Positions 1 through 8,321 are shown, counted from the first letter of the stretch. The stretch: DNA of 64,000 nucleotides from Clostridium paridis (GCF_016765615.1 NZ_JAESWA010000022.1:87542-151541); one strand, 5' to 3'. Translations and numbers: made by a program. The notes: generated by a model from the sequence alone, not told the origin.

Positions 1-14
1 CTGTTATTATCCAT
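1..14 (-). CDS. 5' end of a truncated gene
   Basis: A minus-strand ATG at 14 follows an AAAGGAGG ribosome binding site with good spacing. Only the first four codons (M-D-N-N) lie in the window, so the product cannot be named. The leader upstream is unusual and is listed separately. Confidence 0.5.
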
Positions 15-21
15 TTGGATG

Positions 22-78
22 CCTCCTTTTGTTTTTGAATTTGGCTGCGAACCTTAATTCTATTTTAACAAAAGGAGG
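22..78 (-). promoter_or_regulatory. leader hairpin that can hide the ribosome binding site of the left-edge gene
   Basis: On the minus strand CCTCCTTTTGTT (78-67) is the perfect complement of AACAAAAGGAGG (33-22), which is the ribosome binding site of the gene starting at 14. The 33-base loop holds a smaller hairpin, with GAATT pairing to AATTC and GG to CC around TTCGCAG. Such an arrangement can switch translation on and off. The ligand or factor is unknown. Confidence 0.45.
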
Positions 79-147
79 TTTTTTTGCCTTCTCACCGCTA
101 AAGCTTTTCCGAACACACTTGCATAGCAAGTGGTTTTAATTAGGACA

Positions 148-185
148 ATAAAAAACAATCCAATAAATTTAATTAATGGATTGTT
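148..185 (-). terminator. rho-independent terminator of the zinc-ribbon gene
   Basis: Nine-base arms AACAATCCA (154-162) and TGGATTGTT (177-185). Read on the minus strand the hairpin is followed by a TTTTTTATTG tail, 30 bases after the stop codon of the gene at 216. A separate short inverted repeat, CACTTGC-ATA-GCAAGTG, lies at 116-132 with no assigned role. Confidence 0.6.
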
Positions 186-215
186 CTTTATATTTTGTAT
201 TTAGTTATAAGTAGC

Positions 216-479
216 TTATGCTTTTTTCCAACGTTTAAGTGTTGGTAGTAAAGCAGTCATTTCTTTTCTTGCCTCTTCTTCTCCTATTGCTTTTCCTAAA
301 ACAGGTACAATTAGCTCAATCATATCTTCCATCGACATTTTGGGATCAATAAATTTTCCGTCTTTATAGCAATTTGTGCAGTAAATACTTTTACTTCCAT
401 CTGGTTCTTTTCCTATGAAATGTTTGTGTTCTTCATTAAAAGGTAAACCACAGCTTTGACACATTGTTACTTCTGTCAT
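216..479 (-). CDS. zinc-ribbon domain protein
   Basis: About 87 residues. The N-terminal half has the pattern C-x2-C near residues 6-9 (MCQSCGLPF) and C-x2-C further on (YCTNCY), as in the 'putative zinc ribbon' family (Pfam PF12674), so it probably binds one zinc ion. The C-terminal half is helical and charged, ending in RWKKA. The start at 479 is preferred over an in-frame ATG at 488 because GAAAGGA lies nine bases before it. The biological role of the family is not known; it follows the FakA-like gene with a 51-base gap. Confidence 0.75.
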   Translation of the reverse strand: MTEVTMCQSCGLPFNEEHKHFIGKEPDGSKSIYCTNCYKDGKFIDPKMSMEDMIELIVPVLGKAIGEEEARKEMTALLPTLKRWKKA

Positions 480-530
480 CTTCCTCATTCCTTTCGTTAT
501 AACTTAATATTATACTAAATTAATTATAAA

Positions 531-782
531 TTAACCCTTTAGTCCATTTGCTTGTCTTTCCATATTTTCTATAACAATGTCATGAATATCGCCTAATGAA
601 GCGCAATATTCAAGAACTTTCCATGGTGTATTGGTATGAAAATGTATCTTTACTAATTCTTCATCTCCAACTGCAAGTAAACAATCACCTTCAATGTTTT
701 TAGTAATATATTCATTTATCTCATCTTCTGATAAATTTTCTCCTTCGATTAATAACTGTGTATCAAACTTATATTCAATCAT
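531..782 (-). CDS. stand-alone FakA/YloV middle-domain-like protein
   Basis: An 83-residue protein resembling only the middle domain of the fatty-acid kinase FakA (YloV) family. The visible matches are the F-D-T-Q-L-L-I-E-G opening, LLAVGDEELVKIHFHTN and PWKVLEYCASLGDIHDIVIENM. The DhaL kinase domain and the C-terminal DegV-contacting domain are absent, so it cannot be a kinase by itself. AAGGAG precedes the ATG by seven bases. It lies just after the ars operon terminator. Its function is unknown; it may be a regulatory or partner-binding domain. Confidence 0.65.
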   Translation of the reverse strand: MIEYKFDTQLLIEGENLSEDEINEYITKNIEGDCLLAVGDEELVKIHFHTNTPWKVLEYCASLGDIHDIVIENMERQANGLKG

Positions 783-862
783 AATTATTCTCCTTTAAAA
801 GTAATTCTTTCTATATACTTTATTATATATATCTTTTTTCAGAATTTCCATATAATTTTATA

Positions 863-889
863 TAAAAAAGGTCGCAAACCATGCGACCT
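863..889 (-). terminator. terminator of the arsRDA-arsC operon
   Basis: Perfect eight-base arms AGGTCGCA (869-876) and TGCGACCT (882-889), with a minus-strand CTTTTTTATA tail, about 70 bases after the arsC stop. It separates the ars operon from the FakA-like gene. Confidence 0.75.
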
Positions 890-959
890 CTTACATATAA
901 TAAAGATTTAATAGAGAATGTTCTTAATCTTCATTCAAGAATCCTAATTAATTTTTAAA

Positions 960-1379
960 CTAGTTTACTCCCTCAATCTCATTATTTAAAATTCTATTTT
1001 TTAAATCTTCAACTTTTTCTTTGATCGTTGTGGCTATCTTTATGAATTCTTCATCACTTTTGCCTGTTGGATCATCTAATCCCCAATCTTCAATATGCTT
1101 TGCTGGTAAGAATGGACAAACTACGTTGCATCCCATTTTCACTACAATATCAACTTCTGGAATGTCAGTTAATAATTTTGATCTATGATTTTCATTCATA
1201 TCTACACCATATAGATCTTTTATTATTCTAACTGCATCTTGATTAATCTGATCCTTTAATTCTGTTCCAGCTGAGTATGATTCAAATACATCCCCTGCAA
1301 ACAATTTTCCTAATGCTTCTGCCATCTGTGATCTACAAGAATTGTGTACACATATAAAGGCAACTTTTGGTTTATTCAT
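960..1379 (-). CDS. arsC: arsenate reductase, low-molecular-weight phosphatase family
   Basis: Reduces arsenate to arsenite in the cytoplasm so that the efflux pump can export it. The 139-residue protein has the phosphatase-like P-loop C-V-H-N-S-C-R-S at about residues 10-17, with nucleophile Cys10. A second pair occurs in GCNVVCPFLP, as in the thioredoxin-coupled S. aureus pI258 type, and the general-acid loop is in DWGLDDPTG. Last gene of the arsR-arsD-arsA-DUF4177-arsC operon, 37 bases after DUF4177. The window's thioredoxin gene (20339) is a plausible electron donor. Confidence 0.93.
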   Translation of the reverse strand: MNKPKVAFICVHNSCRSQMAEALGKLFAGDVFESYSAGTELKDQINQDAVRIIKDLYGVDMNENHRSKLLTDIPEVDIVVKMGCNVVCPFLPAKHIEDWGLDDPTGKSDEEFIKIATTIKEKVEDLKNRILNNEIEGVN

Positions 1380-1416
1380 AAAAATAACACACCTTCCTAA
1401 TTTAATTACTTTTCAT

Positions 1417-1638
1417 CTAGTTGTTCTTATTTTGCTTATGAGAAGCCTTCTTAAATACAATTGAATTATCATTAAGCTTAGATGGTTTTCCTAGTGAAGT
1501 AATTGGTTTTTGTACAATCCCTACGAGTTCCCATCCCTCTTCACCATATTTATTTAACTCTTCTTCTAATGATAAATCACTATCTAAACTAATAAATTTA
1601 TCTACTGTAAATACTTTATACTTCCATTCAGTATCCAT
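1417..1638 (-). CDS. DUF4177-like small protein in the ars operon
   Basis: A 73-residue protein with the EWKYKVFTVD opening and the EEELNKYGEEGWELV core typical of the DUF4177 family, and a lysine/asparagine-rich tail. AGAGGTGA precedes the ATG. It sits between arsA and arsC and appears co-transcribed with them. The family has no assigned function, and its place inside the operon is the only hint of a link to metalloids. Confidence 0.75.
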   Translation of the reverse strand: MDTEWKYKVFTVDKFISLDSDLSLEEELNKYGEEGWELVGIVQKPITSLGKPSKLNDNSIVFKKASHKQNKNN

Positions 1639-1742
1639 TAGTTCACCTCTTTATTAATTATTTGTGAGATTAAGGTCCCCAAAAACTGTTCTTATCTCTA
1701 TTAAACAATTAATATTTTGTCCTTATCCTTTATTTATTATTT

Positions 1743-3488
1743 TCAGTCTAGTATATTTAAAAGTTCTTTTCCTTTTACATCTTCAGCCTTCCATTCAATA
1801 ACTGCAAAATTACCGCTTGATATTTCGTTCACTTTATTAATCCATTGAATTTCATTACTTGCCTTTGCTTTTAGAATTTTATTTGTGGTATTTGTTGCAT
1901 ATAAACTTGAGTTAATAACCCACCACTTACTATTAATACCTGCACGTTTTAGATCTTCGTCTAATCTTAAAGCTTCATAAACTGGTGTTGTTTCAGCTAA
2001 TGTCACTATAACAACCTCTGTTTCATCTGAATTTTTAAGCTTAGGTAATAGCTTAATAACAGATTCTGGTATATCACCTTGAGAACGCTGTATTTCTTTA
2101 TTATAGCTTTGAGTTGAATCTAGTAAAAGTAGCGTATGGCCTGTTGGTGCAGTATCAATTACAACTATTTCATTTTCTGACTTTTCAACTATTTCTGCAA
2201 AAGCTCTAAATACAGCAATTTCCTGAGTACAAGGAGATCTTAAGTCTTCTTCTACATATTCTAAATCTTCTTCACTCATAGTTTCTCTTGCCTTGCTTAA
2301 TACTTCTTCTCTATATTTTTCTAACTCTTTCTTCTCATCTATATTACTTATAGTTATACCATAACTTTCATCTAAAACAAATTTTAAATGTGCAGCTGGA
2401 TCAGTAGTTGTAAGATGCACTTTTTCACCTTTTTCTGTTAAGCCTAATGCAATAGTTGCTGCTATTGTGGTTTTACCTACTCCACCTTTTCCCATTGTAA
2501 ATATAACTTTTTTATTAGAATTATATAAATCATCAATGACAGCTTTTAATCTTGGAATCTTATCAACACTTAATTTTTCTTCACTTTGCTTTATATTATC
2601 TTTTTTTAAAAAAGCTCTTACATTTTCAAGGCCTGTTATATTATATGGCCTTAATGGTATTTCAAAGGTTTTTAGATTAGTTAAATACTTAGGCATTTCT
2701 TTTAAGGCCTTTTGTTGCTTTTCATATAATGCAGTCGATAACTTGTCATCATGATTTTGAAGTACACCATTAATAATTAATATCTGATTATTAACTCCTA
2801 TTTCTTGCAACTCTTTGGATGCTCTCTCTGCTTCTTTTAATGGAGAGGCTTCAGGCCTTGATACTAAAATCAATGTTGTTAAATCTTTATTTGCTAATGC
2901 CTTTACTGCATTCTTATAAATTTCTTTTCTATCTTCTAAACCTGCTAATTGTCCAAGACATGAAGCTCCATGCTTACTATCTCTTATAAAGTTACTCCAG
3001 GCTGATGGTAGTTGTAGCATTCTAAGGGTATGACCTGTAGGTGCTGTATCGAATATTACATAATCAAAATCCTTTTGAATCTTTTCATCTGTGATAAAAT
3101 TGGAAAACTCATTAAATGCTGCTATTTCAACTGTGCAGGAACCTGAAAGCTGTTCTTCCATATTATTTATTACTACATCAGGAAGCTTTCCTCTATATGG
3201 TCCTACAACACTCTCTCTATATTCTTTTGCTGCATCTTCAGGATTGAAGTTTGCAACAACAAGATTCGGTACTTCCTTTATTTGAGTTCCCTTATTATTA
3301 AGCTCAGTATTAAAAACATCCTGTAAATTAGACGCTGGATCTGTACTTACAAGCATTATTCTTTTTCCTTGATCTGCTAAGGTCATAGCTGTAGCACAAG
3401 CAGTTGAAGTTTTTCCAACCCCACCTTTTCCGGTAAAGAATAAATATTTAGTTAATTCTAACTCATTTAGATTAAATAGCTTAGCCAT
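1743..3488 (-). CDS. arsA: arsenical pump-driving ATPase
   Basis: Peripheral ATPase that powers arsenite/antimonite efflux through the membrane carrier. The 581 residues form two homologous halves. Each has a P-loop GKGGVGKT (about residues 20 and 334) and the signature DTAPTGHTL. The metalloid-binding cysteines are visible in GSCTVEIAAF, GASCLGQL and SPCTQEIAVF. Length matches the family. Starts 21 bases after arsD, whose product hands arsenite to ArsA. The carrier is not in this operon; the nearby acr3 gene is the likely partner. Confidence 0.95.
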   Translation of the reverse strand: MAKLFNLNELELTKYLFFTGKGGVGKTSTACATAMTLADQGKRIMLVSTDPASNLQDVFNTELNNKGTQIKEVPNLVVANFNPEDAAKEYRESVVGPYRGKLPDVVINNMEEQLSGSCTVEIAAFNEFSNFITDEKIQKDFDYVIFDTAPTGHTLRMLQLPSAWSNFIRDSKHGASCLGQLAGLEDRKEIYKNAVKALANKDLTTLILVSRPEASPLKEAERASKELQEIGVNNQILIINGVLQNHDDKLSTALYEKQQKALKEMPKYLTNLKTFEIPLRPYNITGLENVRAFLKKDNIKQSEEKLSVDKIPRLKAVIDDLYNSNKKVIFTMGKGGVGKTTIAATIALGLTEKGEKVHLTTTDPAAHLKFVLDESYGITISNIDEKKELEKYREEVLSKARETMSEEDLEYVEEDLRSPCTQEIAVFRAFAEIVEKSENEIVVIDTAPTGHTLLLLDSTQSYNKEIQRSQGDIPESVIKLLPKLKNSDETEVVIVTLAETTPVYEALRLDEDLKRAGINSKWWVINSSLYATNTTNKILKAKASNEIQWINKVNEISSGNFAVIEWKAEDVKGKELLNILD

Positions 3489-3509
3489 ATTTACACATCC
3501 CTTCGCTAA

Positions 3510-3896
3510 TTAGCAGCATCCACCCTTGCAACCGCAGCTCTTAGGTTTAACATTAAGTGTGGCTTTTTTTATTGCAACTTTAAGATAATCTTCTGGTATA
3601 TCTAAAAGAGCACAGAATTCTTCATTTGTTGGATATCCTTTTGTTTTAACTACTTTGTTATCAACTAGAATTACTGGAAGGATATCTACTCCATCACTAT
3701 TTAATAATTCATTTATAATTTTATTGTCTACAAAAGCCTGAGGATTACTTGTTAGATTATATCTTTCAACCATAACTCCATTACTCTTTAAGTTATTTAA
3801 TACAGTTGCCACTCTTAAAAGTTCTGGATCTACTCCTGGACCACAAACTCCTGTTGAGCAACACATTGCTGGATCAAAAATAATCATTTTTTTCAT
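3510..3896 (-). CDS. arsD: arsenite metallochaperone
   Basis: Carries arsenite to the ArsA ATPase. The N-terminal CCSTGVCGPGV (Cys at about 10, 11 and 16) matches the three ArsD cysteines needed for transfer, and the C-terminal KSCGCKGGCC adds further cysteine pairs. The start at 3896 (ATG) has GGAG nine bases upstream; a TTG three codons earlier abuts that site and is unlikely. Lies 28 bases after arsR. Confidence 0.93.
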   Translation of the reverse strand: MKKMIIFDPAMCCSTGVCGPGVDPELLRVATVLNNLKSNGVMVERYNLTSNPQAFVDNKIINELLNSDGVDILPVILVDNKVVKTKGYPTNEEFCALLDIPEDYLKVAIKKATLNVKPKSCGCKGGCC

Positions 3897-3924
3897 AAGA
3901 CACAACTCCTTTAAACTTTAAATT

Positions 3925-4254
3925 TTACTTTTCACACTTTTCTTTTTTAGTAATACTTTTGCATATACAATCATCTGTTTCAGTAACAATGTTCATTAAA
4001 TACAATATAAGCTTATTTGCCTTTGTATTATCAAGTGCATAATGACTCCATAATCCTTCTTTTCTACATTTAACAAGACCACACTCAATTAAAACCTTCA
4101 TATGATGTGATAATGTAGGTTGAGTAAATTCAAAGTTCTCTAATATATCACAAGCACATTTCTCTCCGCAAGAAAGGATATCCAGAATTTCCAATCTATT
4201 GGGGTCTGATAAGGCTTTAAATATTTTTGCATTTATTTCATAATTTTTATCCAT
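3925..4254 (-). CDS. arsR: ArsR-family arsenite-responsive repressor
   Basis: Winged-helix repressor of the ars operon. The metalloid site is the C-x-C region of SCGEKCACDILENF at about residues 29-42, leading into the recognition helix (QPTLSHHMKVL). A C-terminal CICKS adds cysteines. Arsenite binding would release it from DNA. First gene of the operon; GAGGTGA precedes the ATG, and two inverted repeats lie in its promoter. Confidence 0.93.
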   Translation of the reverse strand: MDKNYEINAKIFKALSDPNRLEILDILSCGEKCACDILENFEFTQPTLSHHMKVLIECGLVKCRKEGLWSHYALDNTKANKLILYLMNIVTETDDCICKSITKKEKCEK

Positions 4255-4269
4255 TAAATCACCTCTTAT

Positions 4270-4320
4270 ATAGATAACTATCTATATATTAATCATAGAC
4301 ATTCATCTATATAGTGTCAA
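4270..4320 (-). promoter_or_regulatory. ars operon promoter with two ArsR operators
   Basis: On the minus strand: -35 TTGACA (4320-4315), 17-base spacer, -10 TATGAT (4297-4292). One inverted repeat ATAGA-N6-TCTAT (4295-4310) fills the spacer. A perfect 16-base palindrome, ATAGATAACTATCTAT on the plus strand (4270-4285), lies between the start site and the ribosome binding site. Both fit ArsR autorepression. Confidence 0.75.
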
Positions 4321-4435
4321 TAAGTCTTATATATATTTAACATTTATTAACACAATATATATATGCACATCAATATTATATTCAGCTCTTCTTTATTTGT
4401 TTCTGCATATATAACAATAAAATCTCTAGAATTTA

Positions 4436-4470
4436 TAAAAAGTATATAAGAAGGACTTCTTATATACTTT
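4436..4470 (-). terminator. terminator after the acetyltransferase gene
   Basis: A near-perfect palindrome with AGTATATAAG and CTTATATACT arms, and a minus-strand TTTTTATAAA tail, 21 bases after the stop at 4491. Confidence 0.65.
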
Positions 4471-4490
4471 CATAATCATCTATATATTAT

Positions 4491-4991
4491 TTAATTATAT
4501 TTCTCTAATGCACTTCGTCTTTCCATCATAATTGTGTTTCTCCACTTTCCATTTCTATCTTTTCCTACTTTTTCTCTATATCCAACCTCTCTAAATCCAC
4601 ATTTCTTATGTAGATTTATACTTGCCTCATTTTCCTCCATAATACCTGATTGAATTGTCCAGTATTCATGATCTTCTGACTCAACTATCAAGCTTGAAAG
4701 CAATTTTGAACCTACTCCTTTTCCTTTGTAATTATTATCTATATATATGCTTAATTCTCCTACCCCTGCATATACGCATCTACTTGAAACTGCAGATAAG
4801 GCAGCCCAACCAATAACTTTTTCTCCTTCTAATGCAACCAAACGACAACTCTTAACGTGTCCTTTATCCCATTCATCATATGATGGACACTCCGTTTGAA
4901 AGGTTGATATATTTGTGTCCATACCTTGCTGATATATTCTTGCTACACCTTCCCAGTCTTGCTTTACCATGTTTCTAATTTTCACTTCCAT
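4491..4991 (-). CDS. GNAT N-acetyltransferase, phosphinothricin/arsinothricin acetyltransferase-like
   Basis: A 166-residue GNAT enzyme. It opens with IRNMVKQDWEGVARIYQQG and has the acetyl-CoA loop NNYKGKGVGSKLL and the late motif ENEASINLHKKCGFREVGYR, all as in phosphinothricin acetyltransferases. ArsN enzymes of ars operons belong to this group and detoxify the organoarsenical arsinothricin. Its place between two ars operons makes that reading plausible. The substrate is inferred, not shown. GGGGAGGAA precedes the ATG; it lies 38 bases after the PEP-mutase-like gene and is likely co-transcribed. Confidence 0.75.
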   Translation of the reverse strand: MEVKIRNMVKQDWEGVARIYQQGMDTNISTFQTECPSYDEWDKGHVKSCRLVALEGEKVIGWAALSAVSSRCVYAGVGELSIYIDNNYKGKGVGSKLLSSLIVESEDHEYWTIQSGIMEENEASINLHKKCGFREVGYREKVGKDRNGKWRNTIMMERRSALEKYN

Positions 4992-5029
4992 AATGCTTCC
5001 TCCCCAATTTAACCTTTAAACTTTTTTTG

Positions 5030-5884
5030 CTATTTCTTTATTCCTAAAATATCGTCCAGTACATTTAAATCCGATAATAAAGAATTTTCTCTAATTGTCC
5101 CTAAAAAAGAACCTGTGTTTTTTACTTGAATAAGGTTTTTAGTCATTGAACCTATTGAATTAAGAATCATAAATGTCGGCAAGCTTACTCTAGCTATTCC
5201 TAAATCTATGCAATCATTTATTGAGAACTCTTGTATATTATAAGGAAGACCTGCCGCAATGCTTATAGGCCCGTCTATTTCCTTAGCAAGAAGTTTTATT
5301 TCATCAAGAGTTTTTACATATGCTACAAAACAAATATCTGCTCCAGCTTCTAAATATTTATTAGCTCTTTCTATTGCAACTTTAATAGCTTCTTCCCTTT
5401 TATCATAAGCCTTTAAAGCATCTGTTCGTGCATTTAATATAAAATCATTTTTATTAAGTTCTTTTTTTATCCTCTTAACCGTGTCTATCTTCTCAAACAT
5501 TACACTTTCATTATAAATTTTTAAAGTTTTCCCTTGAGTTTGATGATTTAAATCTTCTATGTTTATTCCTGATACCCCAGCATCTATAAATTCTTTTATT
5601 GTATTAATAAAGTATTCGCCATCACCATAACCATCTTCCCCATCTGCTATAACTGGTATATTTACTGCATCAACAATTTCCTTTGTAATTTTTAAATTCC
5701 TCTTTAAATCAATATCATCTTCACTCATATAGCCTTTTGAAATAGAAAAACTATATCCTGAACATTGAACCGCTGGGAATCCCGCATACTCAATAATTTT
5801 TGCTGAAATACCATCATAGGCATCTGGCATTATAATTGTTTTTCCTGAATTTAATAGTTCTTTTAAAACTCTATCTCTATCCAT
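5030..5884 (-). CDS. isocitrate lyase/PEP mutase superfamily protein
   Basis: A 284-residue alpha/beta-barrel protein of the PrpB/PEP mutase superfamily: IIMPDAYDGISAKIIEYAGF at the start, the metal loop ADGEDGYGD near residue 85, NIEDLN and LNARTDAL. The lyase motif K-K/R-C-G-H is not present; after IEDLN the loop reads HQTQGKTL, so it is neither a classical methylisocitrate lyase nor a typical PEP mutase. The usual D-x-D-T-G-Y-G loop is changed to D-G-E-D-G-Y-G. The start at 5884 has GAGGTG four bases upstream. The substrate is unknown. Confidence 0.75.
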   Translation of the reverse strand: MDRDRVLKELLNSGKTIIMPDAYDGISAKIIEYAGFPAVQCSGYSFSISKGYMSEDDIDLKRNLKITKEIVDAVNIPVIADGEDGYGDGEYFINTIKEFIDAGVSGINIEDLNHQTQGKTLKIYNESVMFEKIDTVKRIKKELNKNDFILNARTDALKAYDKREEAIKVAIERANKYLEAGADICFVAYVKTLDEIKLLAKEIDGPISIAAGLPYNIQEFSINDCIDLGIARVSLPTFMILNSIGSMTKNLIQVKNTGSFLGTIRENSLLSDLNVLDDILGIKK

Positions 5885-5993
5885 TTTACACCTCATTCTA
5901 GACTAAAGTTTTGTATACTAGTTCTTAAAATTGCGTCAGTATTCATATCTATTATTTTAACACAAATCCATGATATGGAAATGAATTATATAT

Positions 5994-6030
5994 AAAAAGA
6001 CACACCCTCAATATTTTGAGAATGTGCCTT
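5994..6030 (-). terminator. terminator of the arsR-acr3 operon
   Basis: On the minus strand GGCACATTCTCAA pairs with TTGAGGGTGTGTC (one G-T pair) and is followed by TTTTTATATA. It starts 18 bases after the acr3 stop. Confidence 0.8.
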
Positions 6031-6047
6031 TCTGCTTTTAATATTAA

Positions 6048-7103
6048 TTATACTTCTTTCTTTAATCCAAAATATTTTCTTCCCCAATAAAGAGCTACAT
6101 TTACAAGTCCAATCATTACCGGAACTTCTACTAGTGGTCCTATTACAGCTGTAAAAGCTTCTTTTGATTCTATACCAAAGACTGCAACTGCTACTGCTAT
6201 AGCAAGTTCAAAGTTATTGCTGGCTGCAGTAAATGATAAAGTTGTTGTTCTCTTATAGTCTACACCTGATTTATAACTAATAAAGAAAGAAACTGAAAAC
6301 ATTATTGCAAAATAAATCATAAGTGGTATTGCAATTCTTACAACATCTAAAGGTAGTTCTACAATATATTTCCCTTTGTATGTGAACATTACTATGATTG
6401 TAAATAGTAATGCAATTAAAGCTAATGGGCTTATTTTAGGAACAAACTTTTTAGTGTACCATTCCTTACCCATTTTAGGCTCTAAGAAAAGTCTTGTTAA
6501 CATACCAAGTGCAAATGGTATTCCAAGATAAATTGCTACTGAAGATGCCACTTCTCCCATTGAAATATCTACTTTATAACCAGTTAAACCTATCCATGTA
6601 GGTAAAACTGTAATAAATATATAGGAATATATCGAATAAAATATCACCTGAAATATTGAATTAAATGCTACAAGAGCAGCTGCATATTCTGTATCTCCAT
6701 CAGCTAAGCTATTCCAAACAATAACCATTGCAATACATCTCGCAAGCCCTATTAATATTAAGCCTGTCATATATGCAGGATATCCCTTTAAAAAGACTAC
6801 TGCTAGAACAAACATTAGTATTGGTCCTATAATCCAGTTCTGTACTATTGATAATCCTAGAACTTTAGGATTTCTAAACACTTTTCCTAGTTCTTTATAG
6901 TTTACTTTTGCAAGTGGTGGATACATCATAACAATTAATCCTATTGCTATTGGAATAGATGTAGTACCAACTGATAACTTAGATAATCCTTCTGATAAAC
7001 TAGGCACACCCCAACCTAAAAGAATACCTATTGCCATAGCAAGAAATATCCATAACGTTAAATAACGATCTAACCACGATAATCTTGATGATTTATTACT
7101 CAT
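6048..7103 (-). CDS. acr3: ACR3-family arsenite efflux transporter
   Basis: Ten-helix membrane carrier that expels arsenite. The 351-residue sequence has the ACR3 hallmarks [33 protein letters not shown] and the essential cysteine in [13 protein letters not shown], plus the late [26 protein letters not shown] precedes the ATG. Lies 11 bases after its own arsR. It is probably the membrane partner of ArsA in the neighbouring operon, although ACR3 can also work alone. Confidence 0.93.
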   Translation of the reverse strand: MSNKSSRLSWLDRYLTLWIFLAMAIGILLGWGVPSLSEGLSKLSVGTTSIPIAIGLIVMMYPPLAKVNYKELGKVFRNPKVLGLSIVQNWIIGPILMFVLAVVFLKGYPAYMTGLILIGLARCIAMVIVWNSLADGDTEYAAALVAFNSIFQVIFYSIYSYIFITVLPTWIGLTGYKVDISMGEVASSVAIYLGIPFALGMLTRLFLEPKMGKEWYTKKFVPKISPLALIALLFTIIVMFTYKGKYIVELPLDVVRIAIPLMIYFAIMFSVSFFISYKSGVDYKRTTTLSFTAASNNFELAIAVAVAVFGIESKEAFTAVIGPLVEVPVMIGLVNVALYWGRKYFGLKKEV

Positions 7104-7114
7104 TTAAATCACTC

Positions 7115-7495
7115 CTATTTTGTATAAATATTAAAGTCAACTTTCCCTTCTTTTAAGTCATCACAACTTAAACCGCTCTCTCTATACTTCTTAAGTCTTT
7201 TATAATCATCATTACACTTATTCATCTTAGTTGCATGTGTTCTCATAATTTCACTTATAAAAGGATATTCCTTTATTATTTCTTCATTTATTCTGTAGTA
7301 CACGTACTTAGTAACTTTATAGTAATCTAATATTTTAGCATTAGTTAGCTTATTTAAGTGTCTTGAAGCATTTGATTGGTTTATATTTAGTATAACTTCA
7401 ATCTCACAAACACAGAGTTCTTCGTCTTTAAGAATATTTAATATTCTTATACGTGTCTCATCTGATAATGCTTTCATCACTTGTACTAAATCCAT
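7115..7495 (-). CDS. arsR: second ArsR-family metalloid repressor
   Basis: A winged-helix repressor of about 126 residues with the classical ELCVCEI metalloid motif near residue 30 and the recognition helix NQSNASRHLNKL. The start at 7495 is chosen because AGAGGTGAAAG lies just before it; upstream in-frame codons lack a site. It controls the acr3 gene 11 bases downstream. A C-terminal SGLSCDDLKEG adds one cysteine. Confidence 0.9.
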   Translation of the reverse strand: MDLVQVMKALSDETRIRILNILKDEELCVCEIEVILNINQSNASRHLNKLTNAKILDYYKVTKYVYYRINEEIIKEYPFISEIMRTHATKMNKCNDDYKRLKKYRESGLSCDDLKEGKVDFNIYTK

Positions 7496-7509
7496 TCTTT
7501 CACCTCTAA

Positions 7510-7558
7510 TATGATTATATTCGTTTTTAATCATATGATAATTGTGCTTAATTTGCAA
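7510..7558 (-). promoter_or_regulatory. arsR-acr3 promoter and inverted repeat
   Basis: Minus strand: -35 TTGCAA (7558-7553), 17-base spacer, -10 TATGAT (7535-7530). Inverted arms ATATGATT and AATCATAT (7510-7537) overlap the -10 and early transcript, a likely ArsR operator. Confidence 0.65.
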
Positions 7559-7681
7559 CCTCTATTTTTATTATTTAGCATAAATTTAACAATTCTATTT
7601 AAACTACAATATTGTTGAATTTATTTTTAATATTTGGTAACATTACATAATACTACTATACTTTTTCTGGAGGATTAAAAT

Positions 7682-8314
7682 ATGAAAAGCAAAGGTTTAA
7701 TAAAAAAGGTTTTACTACTTTCCTGTGCGGCTTTAGTTATTACTTTAAGTGGCTGTACAAAAGCACCAAGTGACACTGCTAATACTTCTTCAAAATCAAA
7801 TAGTGATTATAAAAGTAAGTACAGTGGTAAAAAGCCTATTGTAACTATAGAAATGGAAGATGGTTCTAAGATTAAAGCAGAACTTTATCCTGATGTTGCA
7901 CCTAAAACTGTAGATAATTTTGTAGACTTAATTCAAAAGAACTTCTATGACGGAATAATTTTTCATAGAGTAATTCCTGACTTTATGATTCAAGGGGGAG
8001 ACCCAACTGGTACTGGTACTGGTGGATCAGATAAGACTATTCCTGGAGAATTTAGTGAAAATGGCTTCAAGAATGACTTAAAGCATACAAGAGGGGTTCT
8101 TTCAATGGCAAGAACTAATGATCCAGACTCTGCAAGTTCTCAATTCTTTATTATGGTAAAGGATGCTCCAAGTCTTGATGGGAAGTATGCTGCTTTTGGT
8201 AAAGTAACTGAAGGTATGGACGTTGCAGATAAAATCGTTAGTGTAAAAAGAAATTCTCAAGATAAGCCACTTACTGACCAAAAAATGAAAAAAGTTACTG
8301 TTGAAATACAATAA
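7682..8314 (+). CDS. cyclophilin-type peptidyl-prolyl isomerase, lipoprotein
   Basis: A 210-residue secreted foldase. The signal peptide ends in a lipobox (ITLSGCTK), so the mature protein is lipid-anchored at a cysteine near residue 26. A short Ser/Lys linker is followed by a cyclophilin domain with GIIFHRVIPDFMIQGGDP, ASSQFFIM and the GKYAAFGKVTEGMDV end. It probably assists folding of exported proteins. It has its own terminator and stands alone on the plus strand. Confidence 0.93.
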   Translation: MKSKGLIKKVLLLSCAALVITLSGCTKAPSDTANTSSKSNSDYKSKYSGKKPIVTIEMEDGSKIKAELYPDVAPKTVDNFVDLIQKNFYDGIIFHRVIPDFMIQGGDPTGTGTGGSDKTIPGEFSENGFKNDLKHTRGVLSMARTNDPDSASSQFFIMVKDAPSLDGKYAAFGKVTEGMDVADKIVSVKRNSQDKPLTDQKMKKVTVEIQ

Positions 8315-8321
8315 TCTTAAA

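Noticed and set aside
12-78. preQ1-I riboswitch at the left edge
   Set aside because: AGGTTC-N2-AGC and an A-rich tail are vaguely similar, but the required P1 stem and the conserved C-rich segment are missing. I kept it only as an unclassified hairpin.
2467-2754. plus-strand ORFs opposite arsA, and similar antisense ORFs throughout
   Set aside because: They mirror strongly supported genes, lack ribosome sites and show biased shadow composition (Ser/Leu/Ile-rich).
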